The notes under the pieces: model-generated
What the model was told of the DNA's origin: nothing
Databases searched by the model: none
The model's input: the letters and a program-made list of their open reading frames with translations, nothing else
Source: Megalonaias nervosa
Lineage: Eukaryota > Mollusca > Bivalvia > Unionida > Unionidae
Assembly (NCBI GenBank): GCA_016617855.1
Contig: JAECUM010003646.1
Coordinates: forward strand, 115,109-179,108
Reading direction: 5' to 3'
DNA length: 64,000 bases
In this document: positions 32,335-45,300 of the stretch, one piece after another
How positions within the stretch are numbered: position 1 is the first letter of the stretch
How the letters are laid out: each line of letters starts with the position of its first letter
Translations under genes and position numbers: made by a program

Positions 32335-32454
32335 ATGCTGGATACCACTGTATCTTTCTTGGATCCCCAGAATCCATGGGACAGAAGCGACAGATCTTTG
32401 GCTCCACTTCGCAGAGCTCTAATTCTGGCTGAGAAGACCGGTCACATCCGAAAG
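32335..32454 (+). CDS. HAUS2: HAUS2 coding exon 1
   Basis: 40 codons, ending in phase 0 at the donor AAG/GTGTTC. The ATG at 32335 is the first after an in-frame TGA at 32323. Translation contains FLDPQNPWDRSDRSL and ALILAEKTGHIRK. N-P-W-D near the N-terminus is the shared signature of HAUS2 proteins, followed by a helix ending in a basic residue. The match is short, so this exon is less certain than exons 4-6, but phase, total length and position fit. Confidence 0.75.
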
Positions 32455-35400
32455 GTGTTCACCTTCAAATATTGCAGTAGCAGACGTCTGTTGCACAATA
32501 AACAAGTTTCAACCTGATTCTCAGCACAAGGATGTGTATAGTAGCTTACAATTTACATGCACTATGCATAAACATTATTACAAGTATAGCAGACGTGTAT
32601 AGATAAATAGTAAGCAACTATACGAGTCAATGAAATGTAAAGGGTCTAGTGTCGTTGCTAGTTCTACATTTTTAAGACCTCATCGCTCCCAATATTTATG
32701 TTTTTAGGTGCATTATCTTAATGCACAAATAAGACGTTATGTAGCGTGTTTCCCGGTCGACTGACAGGGGACATGAGAGGCCAAATTTTCAGGAATATCT
32801 CATACACTTGGCAGCACATATAGAAGCTTTTCCACAAAGTCGTGTTACTTTAATCAGACTTTACTAACTCGGATGTCTTTTCTTCTAATAAATTCAAGTT
32901 CCTACACAACTAAATGGACATGTTTTCAAGTTCCGCCATTGTCATACATTTTATTTGGCTGGAATACGATGGAAGCTGCGAATGCTGTAATTGGATGAAG
33001 CTGAAGTATGTTTCTTTAACAAAATTAATAAAAAGATGCTAATATTGAAGAAAGTGTTTAGATAGCTTCATTTTGTTCAAGATATTTGTAATCCATTTAA
33101 CTGATTTCAGCATTAGCAGCATCCATCACATTCAAGCCAACTCAAATGTAGGTCAGTGGAACTTGAACACATGACATCTGCTTGTGTACGAATTTGAATA
33201 TGTTAGAACAAAGACATCAGAATAAAGTCTAACTATATCAACATGACTTTAATTTGATGGAAAAGTGTCAACATTTGCTGCCAAGTGTGAGATATTCCTG
33301 AAAATTTGGCCTTTTGTTCCGATGTCAATCAACCTCAGAACACTCTATACACAAGGCTATTTTTTAAAGGCAGTAAGACTAATAGTGCCCAAAAACATTA
33401 ATACCATGTGCAACATCTTACATTGTAGGACTAGCAGTACATATAAACACTAAATAAAGGTGCTGATATATGTACTTTGGCAAGATCACAGGGTATAAAA
33501 CTTGCACAACATACAGAACACAATCCTTTCTCCCTCTTTCTCATGGTATTTTTTAAACTTTCCCCTGGACAAGTTCCTTGGAAACTTGAGCTTGTTTGAG
33601 ACAGATTTGAGCTTCTTCTGGGAGCTGGGTAAATGGATTTGTAAGCCCCTCCAAGTGAAATGTTGTCCATCTTATTACCGTATTTGCTGGCCTATAAGTC
33701 AAACCAGGGTGTAAGTTAAATGAGCAGATTTGGTAAATTTTCCATCCTTCATCCATATATAAGTCAATGCTGAGTATAAGACGAGGCTAGATCAATACCT
33801 CGGATTCATCTTTTTCACTTCTTTCCACACGGTGTCACTAATAGTATCTTAACTGTAACTCGGTAGCCTTTCCAGTCAGGATTATTAAATGTAACTAAAA
33901 GTACCTAATTTGTGTCGCACAATGCATTTTAAATGCATTATGTACTTTTAGCTACATATAAGGATGATGACCTGAAAATTGATTGAGTTACAGATAAGAT
34001 AAAATTCATGATGCTGTGTGGAATTAAACTATAATAACTTCCGGTTTCATAAACAGGGGTCTTGCTACCAGGCGAAGTGGGCGATTAAGTCGCCTAAACT
34101 ATGTAAACTTCGCCGCCTTCTGTTAGGAAAGCGAAAATGACTTCGTCCTGTGATTTTTTTAGAGGTACATTGACAAATGCATTTTGAAATGCCCCCTCGC
34201 CTTAGGCAGCTTTATTCTAGCATTGTGTTGTAGCTAAAGGTATTCTTCAAGCCATCAGTAGCTAGGCTTAGTTTTGATATCAGTTATGCTGACAAATAAA
34301 CTCTTGCACATTCACAGGCATGAGTTTTGATAACTGATTGACCATTAACCATTAACTGAGTTGGAAACTAGGCCTCTATCACTACCTTATTTGCGCATGT
34401 TATCCTTCAATGATAAAAACATACACACTTGTGTTTCGAAACTTTAACAATAGTATGTATATGGCAGTTTGTGTTTTAAGAATAAAATCGGTGATCTGGA
34501 TATTTTATCTGCCTCTTGTACACTATTGCATCATAAAATTAGTTTGAAACTCTAAGTGTACCAGTAACGGGAAAACATGGCGGACATCACTATGTCTGGG
34601 AAGTACCAGTTTATTAGATGTCTGTTTTCGTAAATCATCGAGCAAATATATACAGACAAATATACAATTCATGTAAAGCAAAGCGTATGTATTATGTTAT
34701 TTGAGATTTACTTTAAAATGCAATTATATAGGTCAGAAACATATGAGACAATGCTATGTTGTGGAATTCGCGAGAAGCGTTATATGGTCAAAGTTGTTTT
34801 CTGACTGGACTCGTATTTTGAAAATACAGAAAAAAGCTGCGAATCAGATAATGTTTAATCAATGCCTAAAATTAATACAAGTTCATTGACAAATAAATAA
34901 ATCATAAATTTGCAATCCTATCATGGACTGTTGTAATGAAGCTATATAAAGTGAGTGATTACATTACCAAAACCCCTCCTTCTAAAAATAGATGCGCTCA
35001 CATCTGTGTTGATTTGGTTGGAAAGAAGGGTTTAGTTCATATACCGACTATAAATGAGCCATGTCTGTAATTTTATGCATTTTAGTGTGTTATGTATGAA
35101 TAGTTACGGTAATGTTTTATCCGCAACAAAGAAATGAGGACACTTGTGCATTTGCCCTCATGTACATGGCACAGGGGTTGTGTCAAACACGTTTAGAAAT
35201 CTTTGAAATTGTCATTATTGTGAACATTTAAAAAGTATATAAAAAAATAAATACAAAAATATATTTTAAAAAATTGATTAAGGGTAGTTGATTAAGCATT
35301 TTTACTAACTTGCAATTACAATAATGTAATCTAGTTACTCAGTCAAATTACTGTGCATTTGCTGTTATTCTCTTTTAGAGTCATATGGCCAAAATAACTA

Positions 35401-35496
35401 AGAAAATTTTCAACTAGAAAATAAAGTATTGCTTAAATCCAGTGTTAAATGCAAATATGAATACTGGGAAATAAAGGGCATAATTCAAATAAGAGA

Positions 35497-35540
<44 letters not shown>

Positions 35541-38244
35541 GTGTTTCTTGCTTCACGTCCACTTCTCCCTGTTGAACTCTCACTTCTCCCTGTTCTGTCC
35601 AAAAGGGGAAGTCACTTCTCCCTAAAATTCAAGTCTAGCTTGACCCCTGATAAATATTAAAATTATCACCAGGGGTCAAGCTAGACTTGAAGTTTAGGGA
35701 GAAGTGGCTTCTTCTTTTGGACAGAACAGGGAGAAGTGGGACCTGAACAGGGAGAAGTGGGAGCAAAGTGAGACATGCCTTATATATGTGTGTGTGTGTG
35801 TGTTGTTTTCATTCTCTTATTTGAATTATGTCATCTATTTCCCAGTATGCATATTTGCATTTAACACTGGTTTTAAGCAAAATTTTATTTTAAAGCAGAA
35901 AATTTTCCAAGTTCTATTCTGAACACATTTGGTGCATGTTTAATAACTATCATATTCATATTCAGTGTATTTTGGCAATATGACTTAAAAAGAGAACAAC
36001 AGAAGCTATACATTGTAATGAATTTTAACTGAGTAACTAGATTACAGTATTTTAATTGGAAGTTAGTACAAATGCTTGATCAGCTACCCTTAATCAAGAA
36101 TTTCCTTTTACTTTCTGAAAGTTCATTATGAAATGGCATTTGAAAAGATTTCTAAACTTTTTTGTAACAACTCCTGCACCATGTACATGACAGAAAATGC
36201 ACATGTCTGTCAGATCATACTGTACGTCCTAATTTCTTTGTTGCCCATAAAACTTTACCATAACTGTTCATAGACAACACACTGAAGAATTAAAGTCAGT
36301 ATATGAATAAACTAAACCTTTTTTATCAACCGAATTGACATAGTCAACATAACATACAAGTGCATCTAATTTTATAAAGAGGGGTTTTCTTAATGTAACC
36401 ACTCACTTTATAGCTTCGTTACAACAGTCCATTGATAGGATTGCAAGTGTAAGATTTTATTATTTGTCTACGTACTTGGTGTAACATTAGACATTGGTTA
36501 AATAGTATTTGCTTTGTTGTTTTGTTGTTCTGGTTTTTTTTCTTCGTACATGTATTTTAAAAAAATTTTGTAAACCCTTAATACAACCTTGACCTTACAG
36601 CGTCTCGTTGAATTCCAAAACATAGCATTGTCCGACATATTTATGACCTACATAATTGCATTTTAAAGCTAAATCTTTAATAACATAATATTTAGTCTCT
36701 GCTTTCTTACAAATTGTATATTTTCCTGAATATATTTGCCCAATGGTTTACGAAAAGAGACAGTCTAACAAAACAGTGCATCCCAGAACAGCGATGTCCA
36801 CCATTACAGTTCCAAACAGATTTTGTCAAGAAAATAATGTACACACGGCAGTTAAAATATTCATGTTACTGATTCTATTCTTAAAACTCAAATTGCTATT
36901 TACATATATTTAAGTTTCAAAACAAAAGTTTGTATGTTTTTATCATCAAAGGATAACTTGCAGAAATAGGGCAGTAATAGTTGCTAACTTACTCAGAAAA
37001 TGGCTAATGGTCAATCAGCTATCAAAACACGTGCCTGTGAATGTGCAAGAGTTTGTTTGTTGGCATAATTGATATCAACACGAACTATTTGATGGCTTGA
37101 AGTGTACATTTTGCCTTGAGCTATATATAACATAACACTGGAACTAACCTGGCCAAGGCGAGGGAGCATCTCAAAAGGGATGGTCATTCAATGTTCCTCT
37201 AAAAAAAAAATCACAGGGCGAAGTCATTTTTGCTTTCCTAACAAAAGAAGGCGAAGTTTACACTTTTTAGGCAACTTAGTCGCCCTCTTCGCCTGGTAGC
37301 ATGACCCCTGTATCACAGTATGATATTTCATATTACCAGCGATAGGGAAATTGCATCATTACTACTTTCTCTCGTTTTGTTTTTTTTTTTGGAAGAGAGA
37401 GGGAGAGAAGCACATGTATTCCATCACATTTTTCTTCTTGTACCTTGTGATCAAAATAAAATATGGCCCAATATATATGAGAGAAGGAGAGAAGAGATTT
37501 CATCTCTGCATGTTTTGTTTTTTTAACCTTATTGCCCCCGTTTAGCTGAAGCTTTTGTCAAAGAGAGAAAACAATAATAAATTAAATAGTAAATGTCAAC
37601 TATGAAAATACCATGCTCCTTCAGGGTTTAAATATTCACAGTAGTTATATCCATACAGACTCCATTTAGGTTAAATCCCAAGAATGACCATTTTGCATGC
37701 TGTCTGATTTTCTTTGCAAGTATAATGACCTTTCCATTCCCAACAAATAATATTATTTTTTAAAGCGCATGTACTCTTCCTGTACTTAGGCGGCAGTTGT
37801 TTTTGATCTTTGCTCATGCCAGATGTTACTTTAAATTGCTGTCAGTTCCATCGGCAAGTTCAAAAGATGTCACTGGTTTAGAAATTTGCACAAGTAACCA
37901 CCTGGCATTTCCTTTCATTATATGATACAGTATTCATAATGCCCATGGGTAGCCTCATTTCCCTCTTGGTAGCCTCGCTAATCTGATCTTGTCTTCTGAA
38001 TTGTGACCTCAAACAGGTGTTAGCTTGGAAAACCTGACTACAGCAGTAGTTTATTTAATTAGCATGTAAATACAATACAAAATCATGTGATTCTTGGACA
38101 ATGGAAGTGGTAACTAAAACTAAAAGGAATTGGTTATCTAGTGGTATTAATTGATAATGGAATATGGTACATGAATTGCACTTGTACATGAGTAAGATCA
38201 CAGTCATCAGGTAAGAGAACAATACAGATTTACAATCGTCAAGA

Positions 38245-38290
<46 letters not shown>

Positions 38291-39314
38291 TGAGGCATAA
38301 TTTTTATTTGCTTATAAGGTACAAAAAAAAAATTGTGATGGAATATCTGTCTTTGTCATCAGTGTTTCCCTTTCCACTTATTTGTGCATCAGAGATGCAC
38401 ACTGGAGATAATTGATGCATATGTTTTGTTGCAGTGTTTTTTTGATGCAAAGGATTCACATATTGCGATAAGGATTTATTTGATATCCAATGCTTAGGAT
38501 GAGGGAGCTCTTGTGCGATTTCCATCAAGCTCAGCAAGATGTCATCCAGACAAACTAAAATCAATGCTTGTCGAACTAGAAACTGATCTCCAGATGAAAA
38601 CAGCGTGTACTTTGAATCACTAGCCAAAAAAGTGAAAGAAGCAGAACACAAAAGAGTAACAGTGGATCGAACTTTAGTGAAAAATGAAGAAAATAATTCC
38701 CTTGACTGGAATACGGCACAATCATTGAGATTACTGGTGTGACTTCAGATTGTGTGATTGTGAAGACTGCAGAAGTGAATAATCCTTTCATGACAGGGTT
38801 TATAAATTCTGCCCTTGTTTGCCACAAAATGTCTTGAGAAAACATTATCACCCAAGGCATTCTTTCACAACAAAGAAATCAGTAAGCTTGCAGAGACAAA
38901 TGAATTATTTGGAATACAAAGTCAGGGGGTCAGTGCAGATTTTGTTGGTTTGTAACTTTGCTGCAATAAGAGAAAGATTTAAAAGTTTAAGTGTATCTTA
39001 CTAAAAAGAAGATGAATCATTAGTCTCTTTGATTTTTGGATAAATGTGTTTTAGGACGACGTACAATAAAATTGATGGTAGTACACATTTTATAACAGGT
39101 AATAAATTAATTTGGTTAAAAAGATTTATTTGGTTTTTTTTATTGGCTTACATATGTTACATGTAATGTGTTGGTCTATAATATTGCTACAAAAAGATTA
39201 TAAGAAGACTTAAAAGTACGACCTTAAACTCAAAGGAAAATGAACTATTCAGATTATTCTCTGAATGGACAATACATTTGTTTGTTAATTGTGTGTGTTG
39301 ATTTATTGTATTTT

Positions 39315-39349
<35 letters not shown>

Positions 39350-42300
39350 TTTTGCAAGTTGCAATTTCCCATTTCAAGCTGAAGAAGTATGGGTCAGATG
39401 AAAATTTGTCGGTACATTTGTGATCCCCAATTTTTCATTTGACCCCCAGTTCTGACACCAAGGGTTTTTTACCCTCAATTTACACCACCTGGGGGATACG
39501 CTGTGTCATGGTTATTCATCTTTTAATTTGTCAATTCTAATGCACATATGTGTAATAAAATTTAAACAACATATTTTACAAACAACGTACATTACTAGTG
39601 CATGCTGCATTAGTGCAATTACGTCTGATGTACTTTAAGTTTTAATACTGACGATCATGTAATGATCCAAGTAAAATCCTTCTCCATATAATGATCCATG
39701 TAAAATCCTTCTCAATGTAATGATCCATGTAAAATCCTTCTCAATATAATGATCCATGTAATATCCTTCTCAATGTAATGATCCATGTAAAATCCTTCTC
39801 AATCCTATATTTTTTCATACATGATCTCTTCCCCAAAATGAAATATTAGTTTTCATACTTTTGGAGAACTATTTTCCACACAAAAAATTATTGTGACATA
39901 CGATAAAGTGATTCGGATAACATAATCCATATATAAGTCGATTTGGAGTATAAGATGAAGGTAAGTTTTTCTGGTAAAAAAGTATCATCTTCTGGTCTTG
40001 CAAATATGTTAATAACCTAAAAATGAGGATGGCTGTAGGCACAGTACATCATTTTCAGTTAACCAATCAGAGAGCATTATTACATTGAGCATGTTGCATA
40101 TCAAATGGTCATAATCATGCCCCACTTCTTCAAAACTGAAATGATACCTATAAATAGTGTAAACAAAATTAATAAAGCCCTTTCATTGTTTGACCAAGAA
40201 TTGCGAACTGCATCACTTGATAACCTCACTTTTGGTTGATCAGTGAGTTGGATGGTATTTCATTCACTGCATTACACTTGCATTATTTGTCTAATACCGT
40301 ATACACTCGATTATAAGTCAACCAACCTCATCTTTCTTTAGGGCTGCAGAAACCTAATTATCTTCTTCCTTATAAGGTGAGGTGCAAATCAAATACATCT
40401 CAAAGGGATGACTCGTCATCAGTCAGTTTGCACTTTGGAAAAACAACTGTGCCAGACCGAATAGATACATCATAAATAGGGAAAATAAAAACAAACCGGT
40501 AGAATATAAATACAATTACTGAATGGAATATGTCACAAGTATATTGATAATTTACATTTTGGCCATCTTCATATTGTTATATATATTTAATTTATATTGT
40601 GTGCTTGATTGAGGATATAGTTTTGTGTGTACCTGATTTTTGTCACGTTTGTAAGTGATAAATAAGTTGTGTTTACTGAGTTCAAGGTCTAGCCCTTTTT
40701 ACAAACTTATAATGTTCTGGAAGCGAACTTGTGACCCACTCCTGGTCATTTTTATGTGTTGGTCAAGTGAAATTAGTTTAAAAGAATGAGGTAAACAAAA
40801 TTATTCATTCCTATATTAAGATCAGTCTTTACAATCATTTTTATTTGTGTTCAGATTTAATTTGCAAGGAATCACTTATTGAAATTGTTTATTGAAATTA
40901 TGAAGTGCTCATTTGCTTAGTCTTAGAGAATTAACATACATAATACCTCACAAGCTGGAAATACTATTATTTGCAATTGTATATCATAAGAATAGACAAG
41001 GTCAAAAGCAGTTGTATATCATTAGACAAGGTCAAAAGGTCACCGGCTTTGCATGTATTGCATTAACTGACGTCTTATGTCTTAATAATCATTTCTCAGA
41101 TTTAAAAAAAGTTTCATTAGAATATTCTACCTCGTGAGATGGAAGATTTTAAGTGAATGCAGTGAAGGACCTTTTCGATCATGTACTGACAGAAAATTTG
41201 GAACTTTTTGACAAATTATTTTACAAATATTCTGACTATATATTTTAAAGATTTTATATTTTTTGCCATTACATTTTATTATTTTGTGGATAGATTGTAC
41301 AGAATTATGACATCTTTAAATTTTATCTTTTTTTATTGTAATACTTAAGTTTATTATTTATTTGGAAGGTTTGGTTTGATTTGGTGTTTTAGCATTTTTA
41401 GTGTCAAGGCAATTGGAATAAGGTGCCTTGCCCAAGGACATACCTTAGTAGCCAAACTGGGCTGATGGTAGAATTCAAACCTGCATCACTTGGTCATGAG
41501 TACAGCATCATAACCACGGAGCCACCATGACTTCTTATATGGAAGGGTTTATCTTCCTAAAGTTTTGTGCAATTCTTCATTTTTAATATTTTAGAACTTC
41601 ACTGTTTATTGGCTGACAGAGCCATTTTTGTGCTGAGATGCTGTTAAACACTAACATATTCATCCTCACTAGAAAGCTCCCCGCTATACAGCTGTCTCAT
41701 AATACAGGTATAGTAATGGATCTCATTAAAGTCATCCAATATTTTTGATTATTTCTGTAAATTTATTTCACTTTATTTTTTTAGTTCTTGACTTATAGTT
41801 ATTCAGTATAAAGTTATTTCACCTCATGAAATACTGTTTTTGTTTGAATACAGTATCAAAACAGTCTTATTAGAACATATCTTTTTATAAAGTTGCATCA
41901 CTTTTCAAGTGTCTATTTTTAGGGTTCCTTTGAACTGTATTAGTTTCTTGGGTTGTTAATGTTACTTCTTGTCAATTTGAGGACATCATTGCAACAAAAA
42001 ATAGATTTTATTTTATTTTTCTCTTCTAGAGGAGTGATTATGAAGCCCAAAAAATTGAGAAGGAGATGGAAGACAAATACCCTTCCCTGAAGCTGATCAA
42101 TGTCCTGAGAGAGGCCACTAAGCTGCGAGGGGAACTGAACAAAGTCAGTACCAGATTGGCTGCATAAGCATAGACATCTTTTTCACATAGTATTTGTTTT
42201 TTATAATTATCATTAAGTCGTGTTTGTTGATCAAAATGTCAGGTCATAAAACTTCTGTCACACTTTGCAACAGTGCCTAGTGTTGTCAAACTCATGATCA

Positions 42301-45300
42301 GTAGGAATAAAATTCATACAACTTTTTAATTACTGGAATATGCCATTAGTAAGCAGCTGTACAATATAGTATTGATATCTTTACGTGAATTCTGTATTGT
42401 TTGATTACCATCTGAAATCCTTAATTGAACAATATCCAGATACCCTTTGTCAATCCAGCATCCACAATTGACCAATATTCAGATATATTTTGTCATTCTA
42501 ACATCCAGGTACATTATGTCAGTATCTATTGAAAGAAGTACATGTTGTAAATTTTGGTGTCATAACCAATAATTTTCATATGCATACCTTAAACTAATAT
42601 GTTTTCTTCTCTTTGCTCAGTTAAAGTCAAATGAATCTCTTTCATAATCCCTTATCAGGCAGTTCTGATTACTTGTTGAAACATAAGATGTTGTAGACAT
42701 CCTTGTGAGGAGCCTTACAGTCAAATATGTGAAAAATTTACATCATAAATACATAAAAATGCTTATAGATATAGTGCACAGAAACTTAGGAAATCTAATT
42801 GCAGAAATTTTATTTGTTCAGATAACCTCATAGGGAAGCTTGCATTTAAATTTTAAGAAGCCGGGTTGCTTAGTTTTAGTCATTATGTTGCAGATTGATT
42901 GCATTCATAATAACAAAGTTTGATTTATTACAAAGTGATTGCCAGTATAGTCAAGGGATGTAAATGCAGAGGAGATTGCTGTTTGCTGAACTCCTTTAAG
43001 GGACATAAATACTGGTGGAGATTGCTGATTGTTGAACTTATTCAAGATTTTCTTTTATTTACACACATTAGTCATAGACAGGAAGGGCCTTAACTTTGAT
43101 ATATCCCACATGTTTCATTTGATTAACATGTTATAGAAAGGCCCACAGCTTGGATATATCCCACAGGCTTTATTTGATAAATATCTGTCATAGACAAAAA
43201 GGGCCACAGCTTGGATGTATCCCACAGGCTTTATTTGATAAATATCTGTCATAGACAAAAAGGCCCACAGCTTGGATGTATCCCACAGGCTTTATTTGAT
43301 AAACATCTGTCATAGACAAAAAGGCCCACAGCTTGGATGTATCCCACAGGTTTTATTTGATAAATATCTGTCATAGACAAAAAGGCCCACAGTTTGGATG
43401 TATCCCACAGGCTTTATTTGATAAATATCTGTCATAGACAAAAAGGCTCACAGTTTGGATGTATCCCACAGGCTTTATTTGATAAATATCTGTCATAGAC
43501 AAAAAGGCCCACAACTTGGATATATCCCACAGGCTTTATTTGATAAATATCTGTCATAGACAAAAAGGCACACAGCATGGATGTATCCCACAGGCTTTAT
43601 TTGATAAATATCTGTCATAGACAAAAAGGCCCACAGCTTGGATATATCCCACAGGCTTTATTTGATAAATATCTGTCATAGACAAAAAGAGCCTTAGCTT
43701 TGTAAGCCATTAACATGGAAATTTCTGGTAATTTGTCTTTTTTCCCATGAAGATGCATCTTCATTTCATATTCAGTTGAAATCCTTTGATTGGACATACA
43801 GACAGACAGATTAAATGATTGCTGTGTAGACCCTCCACTAATGTGGGTGGGTCTAGAGTATTTAGGAGATTTTGGTACATTTTGCCTTGAAAAAGGAATA
43901 TAACATGAAAATAAGTGATTTCTGGTTATCAAATAATAAGAAATGTTTATGACTGCCCACCTGCCAGTCCTTTGTGGTGGTTACAATGTGAGGTTTTGCA
44001 GAAAACAGCTGTTGTCTCTTATAATACTTGACATAATATATTTGCCTTTCAGGTGAATCTGGAGATCCAATGCAGGATGCAGGACAAAGAAACTAGTGAC
44101 ATTACTCATCTGAATGTGCTCGGTCTGTACACAAGTACCATTCTGAATTACCATTAAATGTTTTCAAGGGCAGAGAGACCCAGTTTAATTCTGTGTTCAT
44201 AGCAGAAGCAGAAAGCTACTTATGTCTTCTGACAAACATTTTTGTTACACAGTTAAACCTGTATGTGATAGCTACTTGTGAAAAGTAGAATTGACACTTA
44301 ACGCAGGAGTCTGCTTAGAAATGTAAAATTCTTCTTCAGTTTGTTGTAGGGACTTGAGAATATAGCTGGTTAAGACAGATGATTGCTGAATAGAGATGAA
44401 CTCTCATGCAGGTTTGATTGTATTAATTTTATTACCTATATACAGTAAAATCTTGCTGACTAAAAAACGTTTGGTTTGAAAACACCCTAGATTATTCAGA
44501 TTTGTGGTAATATTTGACAGACTGTTTATAGTAATATTAAATCTCACTTTTACAAACTCATTGTTGTAAGGCAGAAGAATGCTAAAAAAAGGCTTGGTTG
44601 CCCACTGGCCTATCAGACTGGAAAGTCAAATTGCCCCCAAAATTATTTGGTTGAATCAGATTTCTGTAGTTTTAGTTCAATTATAATTTACACAAATTAA
44701 GACTTCCTCTCAATAGATTTTTTGGTAAAAACTGTCTTAGTCTCATTTGAGTTCTTCCAGATTTCAGTCTGGCACAACTTTTAGGAATCAAACTTCTGAT
44801 AATACTGATCAGAAATCCTCATCTCTTCCTATGTGCACTTATTGCAAAAAAGAAAGGGTATATTATTTCTGATTGCTGCGGATTGATAGAGCTATTCCAA
44901 ATGCTCTTATATCTAAGTGGTCTAGGTCATGGGTGATTCTGCAAATCCTATCCTTATTAAAATTTTAAGGGCACAGGAGCCTCTCAGTGTCTTTTATTAT
45001 CAGCTACTTTGCCTTTTGTTTAGAAGTCTTCTTGTGGAAGTGTTCTTATTAAGGGAATAGACTGCTGCTTTGTTAATGTTCCTCTCCATTGTGTAAATCT
45101 GTCATCTGGCATAGTCGCAGGGTATTCATTTATTACTAGGCAGTGACCTAACTGGAGATAATGTTGTGGTCAGACCACTTGTAACTGACAAGCCTTGTTT
45201 GGATCAAAAGGTAAATTGTGTTGAGATTGAAATCCCTGGTTTATACCCAACTTGTGCAGTTACCAAAGCTATGACAGTAAAGAGCTCTTGAGAATGATGA

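Larger units (their letters stand above)
34054..37310. repeat. 3.26-kb imperfect palindrome in HAUS2 intron 1
   Basis: Copies 2 and 3 of the CAGGGGTC element are inverted around a 20-bp spacer (35650-35669). Arms of about 1.6 kb are homologous along their whole length. The central sequence, CTAGCTTGACCCCTG, spacer, CAGGGGTCAAGCTAG, is nearly perfectly complementary. The intronic RNA could fold into a very long hairpin. Confidence 0.85.

Noticed and set aside
32148..32432. 94-codon plus-strand frame overlapping HAUS2 exon 1
   Set aside because: It runs through the HAUS2 leader in another frame and shows no domain; the HAUS2 frame has the family motif, donor and phase.
43615..43932. 105-codon minus-strand frame
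   Set aside because: Begins in the 60-bp array and has no recognisable domain or splice context within HAUS2 intron 2.
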